This document shows, piece after piece, positions 26,450 through 33,232 of a stretch of 64,000 nt of DNA. The notes beneath the pieces were generated by a model. It ran no database searches, was not told the DNA's origin, and was given only the letters and a program-made list of their open reading frames with translations. This DNA is from Nonomuraea muscovyensis. Its GTDB lineage: Bacteria; Actinomycetota; Actinomycetes; Streptosporangiales; Streptosporangiaceae. How positions within the stretch are numbered: position 1 is the first letter of the stretch; every line of letters starts with the position of its first letter. Position numbers and translations under genes: made by a program. The DNA lies in the NCBI RefSeq assembly GCF_014207745.1, contig NZ_JACHJB010000004.1, forward strand, positions 186,001 to 250,000. The letters are read 5' to 3'.

Positions 26450-27259
26450 ATGAACAAGAAGTCCCCGGTCGCGTTGCTGGCAACCGCCGCCCTGGCCGGC
26501 GCCCTCAGCGTGGCGGGCCCGGTCCACGGCGCCACCCATACCTCCACTGTGTCCTCCCCTGTGTCCTCTCCTGGGTCCCCCATCCTGTCCCCGGCTGTCT
26601 CGTCCGCAGTGGCTTTCCGGGAGGCTCGGGCCGCGGCGCCGAGGGTGGTCCGCGAGAGCGGGCGGCGGGGGATGTGCCGCTGGTCCACCGGCTACCCGGT
26701 CTTCCGCGGTGCGGGCGCGCTCACGACAGCCCTGCGCACGGCCGTGGAGAGCCGGCGGGAAGCCTTCCTCGACGGGGCCACCTCGCGCTTCTGCCCCGAG
26801 GGCGCCTGGCTGAGGATCCACCACGAGGTCCTGGCGGCGGGCGATGGGGTCGTCGGCGTCCGCCTGGTCACCCGCGTGGACGCGGCCGGCGACGGGACCT
26901 CCACCAGGACGTACTGGTACGACGGCAAGGCCGGCCGGGTCGGCACCATCCGGCTGCTGCGTCCGGGATCCGACGCCGCGCTCGGCAGGCTCGTCGAGCG
27001 CGGGCTCGCCGGGCGTACGGGCATCGACCGCGCCCGGCTCGCCGCCGCCTTCCGGCGGCCGGCCACCCACCTGACGGACGTCTCGTTCACCGGGAGCGGC
27101 GGGCTCAGGCTGCACTTCGACCGCGGCGCGGTGGCAGTACCCCCGGCCGGGGCCGTCGAGGTGACCGTCGGCGCCGCCCAGGTCACTCCGCTGCTGTCGG
27201 ACTTCGGCCGCCGCGCCCGGCACCAGTCGATCCACGCCGCCGGCGTCCCGCGCACCTGA
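26450..27259 (+). CDS. Secreted protein with RsiV-like (DUF3298) C-terminal domain
   Basis: About 269 residues. The N-terminus is a signal peptide (MNKKSPVALLATAALAGAL...VHGATH), followed by a Ser/Pro/Val stretch. The C-terminal half shows TYWYDGKAGRVGTIRLLRPG, a RLAAAFRRPATHLTDVSF segment and GGLRLHFDRGAVAVPPAG...VTPLLSDFG, the strand pattern of DUF4163/DUF3298 domains of RsiV and PdaC. RsiV binds lysozyme; here there is no sigma factor gene nearby, so it is not an evident anti-sigma factor. The start is the ATG at 26450; the upstream frame overlaps the tRNA-like gene. Confidence 0.65.
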   Translation: MNKKSPVALLATAALAGALSVAGPVHGATHTSTVSSPVSSPGSPILSPAVSSAVAFREARAAAPRVVRESGRRGMCRWSTGYPVFRGAGALTTALRTAVESRREAFLDGATSRFCPEGAWLRIHHEVLAAGDGVVGVRLVTRVDAAGDGTSTRTYWYDGKAGRVGTIRLLRPGSDAALGRLVERGLAGRTGIDRARLAAAFRRPATHLTDVSFTGSGGLRLHFDRGAVAVPPAGAVEVTVGAAQVTPLLSDFGRRARHQSIHAAGVPRT

Positions 27260-27355
27260 CCCGGGGCCCAGGGTCCCCGCCCCACCGGCCAGGCCGATGA
27301 CACGTCCCCGCACGGCCCGGACACACAAGGTCACCCGTCCGGCCGGCCGGGCCGA

Positions 27356-27720
27356 TCAGCCGTCCGTGGCCGGTCGGGCCCGGCAGATCACCTCCTCAGC
27401 CGTCAGCGGGGCCCTGGGGTGGTGGCTGAGGCACAGCGGGGTCCGCGTCGGCGCCTGCGTCGCGAAGACCAGGCCGAGCCCGTACTTGCGCTCCTGGGAG
27501 GCGAGCGCGAGGGTGCTCTGCGTGCAGGCGGTCATGGCCCCCGACGGCGCGAAGGTCTGCGGCTCGTCCATGACGAGCAGGCCGCCGAGTGGCCGGTCGG
27601 TCGCCGGGTGCTTCTTGATCCAGGCGAACAGCGCCATCTGGAGCTGGTTCACGAACCCCTGCCGCTGGTCGTCCGAAGGCAGCCCGTCGAGGTTGATGAC
27701 CGAGACGCGAGCCCGCTTTA
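27356..27720 (-). pseudogene. Remnant of a DUF87/HerA-like ATP-binding protein
   Basis: The reverse strand reads VSVINLDGLPSDDQRQGF, then a Walker B-like LGGLLVMDEPQTFAPSG and ERKYGLGLVFATQAP, characteristic of HerA-like translocation ATPases. The N-terminal domain with the Walker A motif is missing, and after FATQAP the frame jumps straight to a C-terminal-looking PLCLSHHPRAPLTAEEV, so an internal piece has also been deleted. No start or ribosome site precedes it. Such ATPases are found on integrative elements and in defence loci, in keeping with the integrase remnant at 30.3 kb. Confidence 0.7.
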
Positions 27721-27904
27721 CCGGCCGACGGGGTGAGCAGGACGCCCGGGTCCGCCCGGCCGCCGCGCCATCCCGAAAGGAAATGCCGACGTATCCGTTT
27801 CCGAATCGTGCAGCACCCAAAGCCACCGGCCGCAAAAGGACGACATTTCACCAACTGGCAGATATGCCACCCTCATCGCCGGCCAGCCACGCGCCACGGC
27901 GGCG

Positions 27905-27951
27905 CCCGGCGGGAGCGGCCCGATAAAGCCCGGCGGGAGCGGCCCGATAAA
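27905..27951. repeat. Two direct copies of a 23-base repeat
   Basis: CCCGGCGGGAGCGGCCCGATAAA occurs at 27905-27927 and 27929-27951. It lies in a 270-base stretch (27721-27991) between the ATPase remnant and the GNAT gene in which I see no gene. Confidence 0.8.
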
Positions 27952-27991
27952 CAGGTGAAGCGGCGCGGCCGGCACGGAAGAATGGCCCGGC

Positions 27992-28627
27992 ATGCGCCAC
28001 TGGCCCCTGTTTGACCTGCGCCTGACCACGCCCCGGCTCCAGCTCCGGCTGCCGACCCTCGACGATCTCGACCAGCTCGCGGACCGCGCCGTCGAAGGGG
28101 TGCACGACCCCGAGCGGATGCCGTTCTTCGTGCCGTGGACGGACATGCCGTCCGACGAGCTCGGCAGCCATGTGGTCCGTTACCAGCTCGGCGTCATGTC
28201 CCGGTGGCGGCCCGAGCAGTGGTGCGGCAACTTCGCCGTCGTGCACGAGGGCCGGGTGATCGGCATGCAGGACCTGTCCGCCACCGACTACGTGGTCACC
28301 CGCGAGGTGGGCACTGGCTCCTGGCTGGGCTTGGCCCACCAGGGTCAGGGGTTCGGCGCAGAGATGCGGGCGGCCGTGCTGCAGCTGGCCTTTGCCGGGT
28401 TGGGCGCCCTGACAGCCGTCTCCAGCGCGTTCCTCGACAATCCGGCCTCACTAGCGGTCTCCCGAAAGCTCGGCTACCAGCCCGATGGCCTGTCGGTGCA
28501 CAACAGGCGCGGCAAGCGGGCCGTCCAGCAGCGCCTGCGCCTTGACCGCGAGAGGTTCGCCTGCCCGGTGCCGGTCGAGATCGAGGGTCTGGAGCCCTGC
28601 CGCCCGCACTTCGGCCTCCGCCCCTGA
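27992..28627 (+). CDS. GNAT family N-acetyltransferase, RimJ/RimL type
   Basis: About 211 residues. The N-terminus has the family opening LTTPRLQLRLPTLDDLDQL; the acetyl-CoA loop is GLAHQGQGFGAEMRAAVLQL, a Q/RxxGxG/A variant, followed by SSAFLDNPASLAVSRKLGYQPDG. The group acetylates N-termini of proteins or small amines. It is a stand-alone gene, possibly cargo of the decayed element. Confidence 0.88.
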   Translation: MRHWPLFDLRLTTPRLQLRLPTLDDLDQLADRAVEGVHDPERMPFFVPWTDMPSDELGSHVVRYQLGVMSRWRPEQWCGNFAVVHEGRVIGMQDLSATDYVVTREVGTGSWLGLAHQGQGFGAEMRAAVLQLAFAGLGALTAVSSAFLDNPASLAVSRKLGYQPDGLSVHNRRGKRAVQQRLRLDRERFACPVPVEIEGLEPCRPHFGLRP

Positions 28628-28680
28628 CTACGCTTACACGAAACTCGAAGTCACGGACCGGCGTGCCCCGGTCCGGACAT

Positions 28681-28714
28681 CCTCGTTCCGTTCGCGACGG
28701 CGAACGGAACGAGG
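28681..28714 (+). promoter_or_regulatory. Perfect 15-bp hairpin covering part of the DUF6355 ribosome site
   Basis: CCTCGTTCCGTTCGC (28681-28695), loop GACG, then its exact reverse complement (28700-28714). The last bases GAGG of the right arm belong to the Shine-Dalgarno run GAGGAGGAAAC before the ATG at 28722, leaving only AGGAAAC free. It may limit or stabilise translation, or be an operator. Confidence 0.75.
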
Positions 28715-28721
28715 AGGAAAC

Positions 28722-29033
28722 ATGCGCAAGAAGATCCTCGCCGGTCTGGCCGGCCTGGTCATGGCCGGAACCTTCGCGGGCATGGCCGCGCCGGCGGCGG
28801 CGAGCGGGGTGTCGGAGAGCGGCACGGCCGCCTACGGCTGCGGCTACATCCACTGGACCGAGACCCCCGACAAGCGGGCGAAGTACAACCACTGCGGCCC
28901 CAACAGCTCGGTGCAGATCACGGTCGAGAACTCCTTCTGGTGGGACTGCGGGCCGTACACCGTGTACAGGGGCATCACCGACATCGAGGCGTGGTGCGGC
29001 GGCATCCGCACCCTGTACGCCTACGCGGTGTGA
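28722..29033 (+). CDS. Small secreted Cys-containing protein, DUF6355 type
   Basis: A 103-residue precursor. Signal peptide MRKKILAGLAGLVMAGTFAG ends near AAPAAAS. The mature part has four cysteines: AYGCGYIHW, KYNHCGPN, FWWDCGPYTVY and IEAWCGG, which match the DUF6355 layout of small exported actinobacterial proteins annotated as natural-product associated. No biosynthetic genes are near, so function is unknown. ATG 28722 has a strong GAGGAGG site partly inside a 15-bp hairpin. Confidence 0.78.
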   Translation: MRKKILAGLAGLVMAGTFAGMAAPAAASGVSESGTAAYGCGYIHWTETPDKRAKYNHCGPNSSVQITVENSFWWDCGPYTVYRGITDIEAWCGGIRTLYAYAV

Positions 29034-29040
29034 CGGCGCC

Positions 29041-29077
29041 CCCGCCGCGGGCCGCGGGTGAGCCCACCCGCGGCGGG
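29041..29077 (+). terminator. Nested GC-rich inverted repeats after the DUF6355 gene
   Basis: CCCGCCGCGGG (29041-29051) pairs perfectly with CCCGCGGCGGG (29067-29077). Alternatively CCGCGGGTG (29052-29060) pairs with CACCCGCGG (29065-29073). The two stems exclude each other. Position right after the stop suggests a terminator without T-tract. Confidence 0.55.
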
Positions 29078-29110
29078 CCCAACGCCACCGGCCGGAGCCG
29101 CCAGATCGGT

Positions 29111-29395
29111 GTGGCGGTGCCGTTCAACGAGCCGACACCCGCTGGTTTGCCCAGTCCAGAGGATGACAAGGCTCTTGGGGATTTCGAGGATCAGGTCGTC
29201 GGCATCGCGGGAGCTCGCGCTGTCCTGGCCGCCGTGATCACGACCCAGGGCATGCGGGAATTCGTCCTCTACACGGGCGAAGGTGCCTGGATCGAGCAAT
29301 TCCACCTTGATCTGAAGCAGGTTCTGCCCAGCCATGATGTCCAGGTCATGGCCCAGGCAGATCCCCGGCGGCAGGTCTACGAGACTCTCGGATGA
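29111..29395 (+). pseudogene. Truncated DUF695-type gene
   Basis: From GTG 29111 the frame reads VAVPFNEPTPAGLPSPEDD, then VLAAVITTQGMREFVLYTG and HDVQVMAQADPRRQVYETLG, the C-terminal part of DUF695 proteins, which are usually clearly longer at the N-terminus. No ribosome site precedes the GTG, and the upstream in-frame sequence is the inverted repeat after the DUF6355 gene. I take it as a 5'-truncated remnant; a short functional protein of 94 residues cannot be excluded. Confidence 0.55.
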
Positions 29396-29445
29396 GGGGT
29401 GAGCGACCGCTCCATCGCGATCTTCGGGGTCCGTGTACGCGGCCT

Positions 29446-29484
29446 CCGATCATGCCAGCGACGACTTCCGGCTGGCATGATCGG
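29446..29484 (+). promoter_or_regulatory. 13-bp perfect inverted repeat before a hypothetical gene
   Basis: CCGATCATGCCAG (29446-29458) and CTGGCATGATCGG (29472-29484) flank a 13-base spacer and end four bases before the GTG at 29489. It may be an operator or an mRNA hairpin. An ATG at 29477 lies inside the right arm. Confidence 0.65.
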
Positions 29485-29488
29485 AACC

Positions 29489-30163
29489 GTGAGTGACTGG
29501 GAGCGGTTCCTCCGTGAGGTTTCGTGGTTCGTTGACCACGGCGAGGCCGTCACGGTGGGCGAGACGACCCCTTGGAGTCGAGGGCCCGTGGACGGCTTGC
29601 CTGAGCTTTCTGCACTGCTCCACTCTGCCGACGTCACGCATGCCACCGTCGGGGGCACTCACTATGAGCTGTTCGCATGGGGACCGCCCACTGATCGCCG
29701 GGGATGGCTAAGCCACCCGCCCCGCCGGGCGGACGCTGATCCAGTCCTTCAAGTTCACAAGAGTTTCTGGCAGGTCTGCGGCGGGATCGTCGAACGGTTC
29801 CAGGAGCCCGACACCTGGTGGAACAACCAGAACGAGGTGTTGACAGCCAGTGCGTCGGAGCTCACCACCGGCGATCTACTCACCGGGTACACGTGGCTCT
29901 GGGAAGACGAAGGCCTCGAGATCCCGATCAACCCCGCCGAGTACTACACGGTGGCTGTAGAGGCCAACGGAAATCTGACGTTGGCGCATCGCGAGGATGG
30001 CCGTCTCCTGCTCTTCGCGCCCGACCACTCCTTCGAACACGTGACGCGTCTCGAAGGCGCGCCGCCGTACTCGCTCTACACGATCAACGATGTGCCTGAC
30101 TTGGCCACGTGGATCGAGGTGTGCTCCGCAGCCTGGCGAGACGGCCGAGACCTAGGGACATAG
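29489..30163 (+). CDS. Hypothetical acidic protein of 224 residues
   Basis: I do not recognise it. It is soluble and rich in Trp and acidic residues: SDWERFLREVSWFVDHGEAV, TWWNNQNEVLTAS, YTWLWEDEGLEIPINPAEYY, then APDHSFEHVTRLEGAPPYSLY. This look is seen in SUKH/SMI1-like immunity proteins and other small accessory proteins, but no family motif is certain. Base composition is less GC-rich than the surroundings, a sign of transfer. Possible starts are GTG 29489 after the inverted repeat, ATG 29477 or a longer frame from 29399. Confidence 0.6.
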   Translation: MSDWERFLREVSWFVDHGEAVTVGETTPWSRGPVDGLPELSALLHSADVTHATVGGTHYELFAWGPPTDRRGWLSHPPRRADADPVLQVHKSFWQVCGGIVERFQEPDTWWNNQNEVLTASASELTTGDLLTGYTWLWEDEGLEIPINPAEYYTVAVEANGNLTLAHREDGRLLLFAPDHSFEHVTRLEGAPPYSLYTINDVPDLATWIEVCSAAWRDGRDLGT

Positions 30164-30247
30164 ACAACTGCAGTCGAAGGCGTCGCCTGCCTACTGACCG
30201 ATCAGAGAAACTCTCGCGAGACGTCCCATCAGTCGCTGCCGGTCGAG

Positions 30248-30474
30248 ATGGAAGCAGGACTCCCACCCGTACGCCTCCACGACCTCCGCCACGGGGCGGC
30301 CACCATCTTCCTCGCCGCCGGTCACGACATGAAGGTCGTCCAAGAAACCCTCGGCCTGTCCTCCATCACGATCGCCTCGGACGCCTACACCAGCGTCCTT
30401 CCCGACCTGGCCCGCAAGTCCGCCGAAGACGCCGCCGACATCATCCGACTGGCCCGCAGGCGCAACCGCAGCGG
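30248..30474 (+). pseudogene. Tyrosine recombinase (integrase) C-terminal remnant
   Basis: The frame reads LPPVRLHDLRHGAATIFLAA, GHDMKVVQETLGLSSITIA and SDAYTSVLPDLARKSAE, i.e. the HxxR box, the last His/Trp region and the catalytic Tyr of phage-type integrases. All of the N-terminal domains and the first catalytic Arg are absent. It sits about 150 bases from a tRNA-Lys gene, the usual integration target, and points toward it, as in actinomycete integrative elements. Translation past 30474 is not integrase and runs into the tRNA. Confidence 0.85.
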
Positions 30475-30625
30475 ATTCCACCCTGACGATGATCGTTTTT
30501 GCCGGAACGGCGGCGTCCGAGCCAACGGCGAGCCAACATCAGGGACAAGCCGGGATGGAATAGGACGCCGGAAACGCGAACAACGCACCCCCTGTGATCA
30601 AGGGATGCGCTGTTCGGATGCACTG

Positions 30626-30699
30626 TGCGCCGCCAGGGACTCGAACCCCGGACCCGCTGATTAAGAGTCAGCTGCTCTGACCAACTGAGCTAGCGGCGC
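30626..30699 (-). tRNA. tRNA-Lys(CTT)
   Basis: On the minus strand acceptor GCGCCGC/GCGGCGC with discriminator A, D-arm GCTC-AGTTGGTCA-GAGC, anticodon arm GCTGA-CTCTTAA-TCAGC with anticodon CTT, and T-arm with GTTCGAGTC. A normal elongator tRNA; CCA is not encoded. Probable attachment site for the decayed integrative element to its left. Confidence 0.95.
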
Positions 30700-30842
30700 T
30701 TTGCGTGCTGAGAGGAATATACCGGCACTCGGCATCCTGGTCGAATCGGTACCAGCCGGCCATCGGGCGGCCGGCCGGGTGGCCGGGCGGCAGCCGTGAT
30801 GGCGTGGCTAGAATAACGTTCGGCACGCAGACGGGAGCACTG

Positions 30843-31688
30843 ATGTTCGACTCGCCCGCCGAGGTGACGGAGCGGCTCGCCGCCGTCGACTACCTCTCCG
30901 ACGACGCCATCTCCACCTCGGTGTTCCTCGCCGCCGCGCTGGGCAAGCCGCTGCTCGTCGAGGGACCGGCGGGGGTGGGCAAGACGCAGCTCGCCAAGGC
31001 GGTGGCCCGGGCGACCGGGTCGCAGCTCGTCAGGCTCCAGTGCTACGAGGGTCTGGACGAGGCCAGGGCCCTGTACGAGTGGAACTACAAGAAGCAGCTC
31101 CTGCGCATCCAGGCCACCAGTGCCGACGACGACATCTTCACCGAGGAGTTCCTGCTGGAACGGCCGCTGCTCAAGGCCCTGCGGGCGGGTACGCCGACCG
31201 TGCTGCTCATCGACGAGACCGACAAGGCCGACGTCGAGGTCGAGGGGCTGCTGCTGGAGCTGCTGTCGGACTTCCAGGTGACGATCCCCGAGCTGGGCAC
31301 CGTCACCGCGACCCGCAGGCCGTACGTGGTGCTCACCTCCAACGCCACCCGCGAGCTGTCGGAGGCGCTCAAGCGGCGCTGCCTGTACCTGCACATCGAG
31401 TACCCGACCCCCGAGCGCGAGCGGGACATCGTGCTCAGCCAGGTGCCCACGCTCCGCTCCGACCTGGCCGAGCAGCTCGCGCGGACCGTCGCCACGCTGC
31501 GGGCGCTGGAGCTGAAGAAGGCGCCGTCGGTGGCCGAGACGGTCGACTGGGCCAACACCCTGCTGGCACTGGGCCGCGAGGAGCTGGACGAGGCGACGGT
31601 GGCGGGCACGCTCGGGGTGGTGCTCAAGCACGCCTCCGACCAGACACGGGCGGTCAAGGAGCTCGGTCTCCCCTCCGCCGGAGGATGA
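30843..31688 (+). CDS. MoxR family AAA ATPase
   Basis: About 281 residues. Walker A is VEGPAGVGKT, Walker B LLIDETDKAD, sensor 1 VVLTSNATRELS, and sensor 2 lies in the helical lid after RRCLYLHIEYP. MoxR ATPases act as chaperones that load or insert metal cofactors together with VWA proteins. ATG 30843 follows GACGGGAGC. One base separates it from the VWA gene, so they are an operon. Confidence 0.92.
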   Translation: MFDSPAEVTERLAAVDYLSDDAISTSVFLAAALGKPLLVEGPAGVGKTQLAKAVARATGSQLVRLQCYEGLDEARALYEWNYKKQLLRIQATSADDDIFTEEFLLERPLLKALRAGTPTVLLIDETDKADVEVEGLLLELLSDFQVTIPELGTVTATRRPYVVLTSNATRELSEALKRRCLYLHIEYPTPERERDIVLSQVPTLRSDLAEQLARTVATLRALELKKAPSVAETVDWANTLLALGREELDEATVAGTLGVVLKHASDQTRAVKELGLPSAGG

Positions 31689-31689
31689 C

Positions 31690-33111
31690 ATGTCGCTCGT
31701 CGACAGGCATGTCGGGTTCGTGCACGCGTTGCGGGAGGCGGGGCTGCCCGTGTCGCTCGCCGAGGGGCTGGACGCCGCACGGGCGCTGCGGGTGATCGAC
31801 CTGGCCGAGCGCGGATCGCTGCGCGCCGCCTACGCGGCGACGCTGGTCAAGAGGCCGGGGCACCGGGCCGCGTTCGACGTGCTGTTCGACCTGTGGTTCC
31901 CGCCCGCGACGACCGGCCTGTACGGCGAGCGCCCCGGAGAGCCTCGCGAGACGGCGGGCCGGCCGGGGCCGCACGGAGACACAGGCGGCCCCGGCCGGCC
32001 CGACCCGGAGCCGGCGGGGCGCGACGAACTGCGTGCCCACCTGGCCCGGCTGCTGATGGGCGGCGCGGACGCCGACGCGGAGCTGCGGGGGTTCGCCCGC
32101 GCCATGGTCGAGCGGTTCGGCCGCCAGGAGGCCGGCCCCGGCCGGCAGAACTGGTTCTCCTACAGCGTGCTGCGGGCCCTGTCGCCCGAGACCCTGATGG
32201 CCGGCATCCTGCGCGAGGTGCTGGCCGGCCGGGAGCGCGGCGGCCTGGCGGAGAAGTCGGCCCGGCAGTGGGTGAACGACGGCATCAGGCGGTTCGAGGA
32301 GGCCGTCGCCGCCGACGTGCGGCGCCGGATCGCCGAGGACTCCGGGGTCGAGCGCATCGCCCGCTCGGCCGTGCGCCCGCCGCTGGACCAGCTCGACTTC
32401 CTGCGGGCCACCCGGGGCGACCTGGCCCGGCTGCGCCGGGAGGTGCACCCGCTGGCCCGGCGGCTGGCGGCCCGGCTGACGATCAGGCAGCGGCGGGGCA
32501 GGCGCGGCCGGCTGGACTTCCGCCGCACGATGCGGGCCTCCCTGCAGACCGGCGGCGTCCCGCTGACCACGCACTTCAGGCCGCCGCGGCCGCACCGGCC
32601 CGAGCTGGTGATCCTCTGCGACACCAGCGACTCCGTCTCGTCGTTCGCGCACTTCACGCTGCTGCTCACGTACGCGCTGAGAGAGCAGTTCGCGAAGGTG
32701 CGCGCCTTCGGGTTCGTGGACACGGTGGACGAGATCAGCCGCTTCTTCCAGCCCGGCGTGGACGTCGTGGACGCCATGACGCGGCTGGCCGAGGAGGCGG
32801 ACATGGTCAGGTTCGGCCGTACCGACTACGGCCACGCGCTGGAGCGGTTCGCCGAGCGGTACGGCGACGCGATCGGGCCGAAGACGTCGCTGCTGATCCT
32901 CGGCGACGCCCGCTCCAACTACCGGCCGCCGGCTCTGGATGTGCTCGGGTCGCTGGCCGGGCGCGCCCGGCACGCCTACTGGCTCAACCCGGAGCCGCGA
33001 CGGCAGTGGGACACGGGCGACTCCGTCGCGAGCGCGTACGCGACGGTCGTCCCCATGTCCGAGTGCCGCAACGTCGCGCAGCTCACGGCGTTCATCGAGC
33101 GGCTCGGCTGA
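31690..33111 (+). CDS. VWA domain protein, CoxE-like
   Basis: About 473 residues. The C-terminal third is a von Willebrand A domain with a MIDAS variant LVILCDTSDSVSSF, FGFVDTVDEIS and the last part LLILGDARSNYRPP. The N-terminal part (GFVHALREAGLPVSLAEGLD...) is the CoxE/DUF1800-like region paired with MoxR ATPases. Together they probably assemble or activate a metalloenzyme; no target such as a CO dehydrogenase-type oxidase is encoded nearby. It starts at ATG 31690. Confidence 0.9.
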   Translation: MSLVDRHVGFVHALREAGLPVSLAEGLDAARALRVIDLAERGSLRAAYAATLVKRPGHRAAFDVLFDLWFPPATTGLYGERPGEPRETAGRPGPHGDTGGPGRPDPEPAGRDELRAHLARLLMGGADADAELRGFARAMVERFGRQEAGPGRQNWFSYSVLRALSPETLMAGILREVLAGRERGGLAEKSARQWVNDGIRRFEEAVAADVRRRIAEDSGVERIARSAVRPPLDQLDFLRATRGDLARLRREVHPLARRLAARLTIRQRRGRRGRLDFRRTMRASLQTGGVPLTTHFRPPRPHRPELVILCDTSDSVSSFAHFTLLLTYALREQFAKVRAFGFVDTVDEISRFFQPGVDVVDAMTRLAEEADMVRFGRTDYGHALERFAERYGDAIGPKTSLLILGDARSNYRPPALDVLGSLAGRARHAYWLNPEPRRQWDTGDSVASAYATVVPMSECRNVAQLTAFIERLG

Positions 33112-33125
33112 GCACGGCCCTCTGG

Positions 33126-33139
33126 TTACCGAGCGGTAA
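33126..33139. promoter_or_regulatory. Palindrome TTACCGAGCGGTAA
   Basis: A perfect 6-bp-arm palindrome between the VWA gene and the PP2C operon. The form TTACCG-N2-CGGTAA resembles TetR-family operators. It lies about 95 bases before the PP2C start, near TACAGT that could be a -10. Confidence 0.5.
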
Positions 33140-33232
33140 GTGGGTGGCCGCTGTCAGCTACAGTGAGGAAAACGCCCATAAAGGGGCGATACGAACACTG
33201 AGGAGGCAGGGCCCCGCTGCGGGCTCGCTGTT

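Noticed and set aside
30475..30664. Continuation of the integrase frame, ending in RDSNPGPAD
   Set aside because: The last residues are the reverse reading of the tRNA-Lys gene, a well-known false coding pattern.
33126..33139. Third binding site of the 38.5 kb TetR
   Set aside because: TTACCG arms differ from CCGAC/GTCGG; another regulator is more likely.
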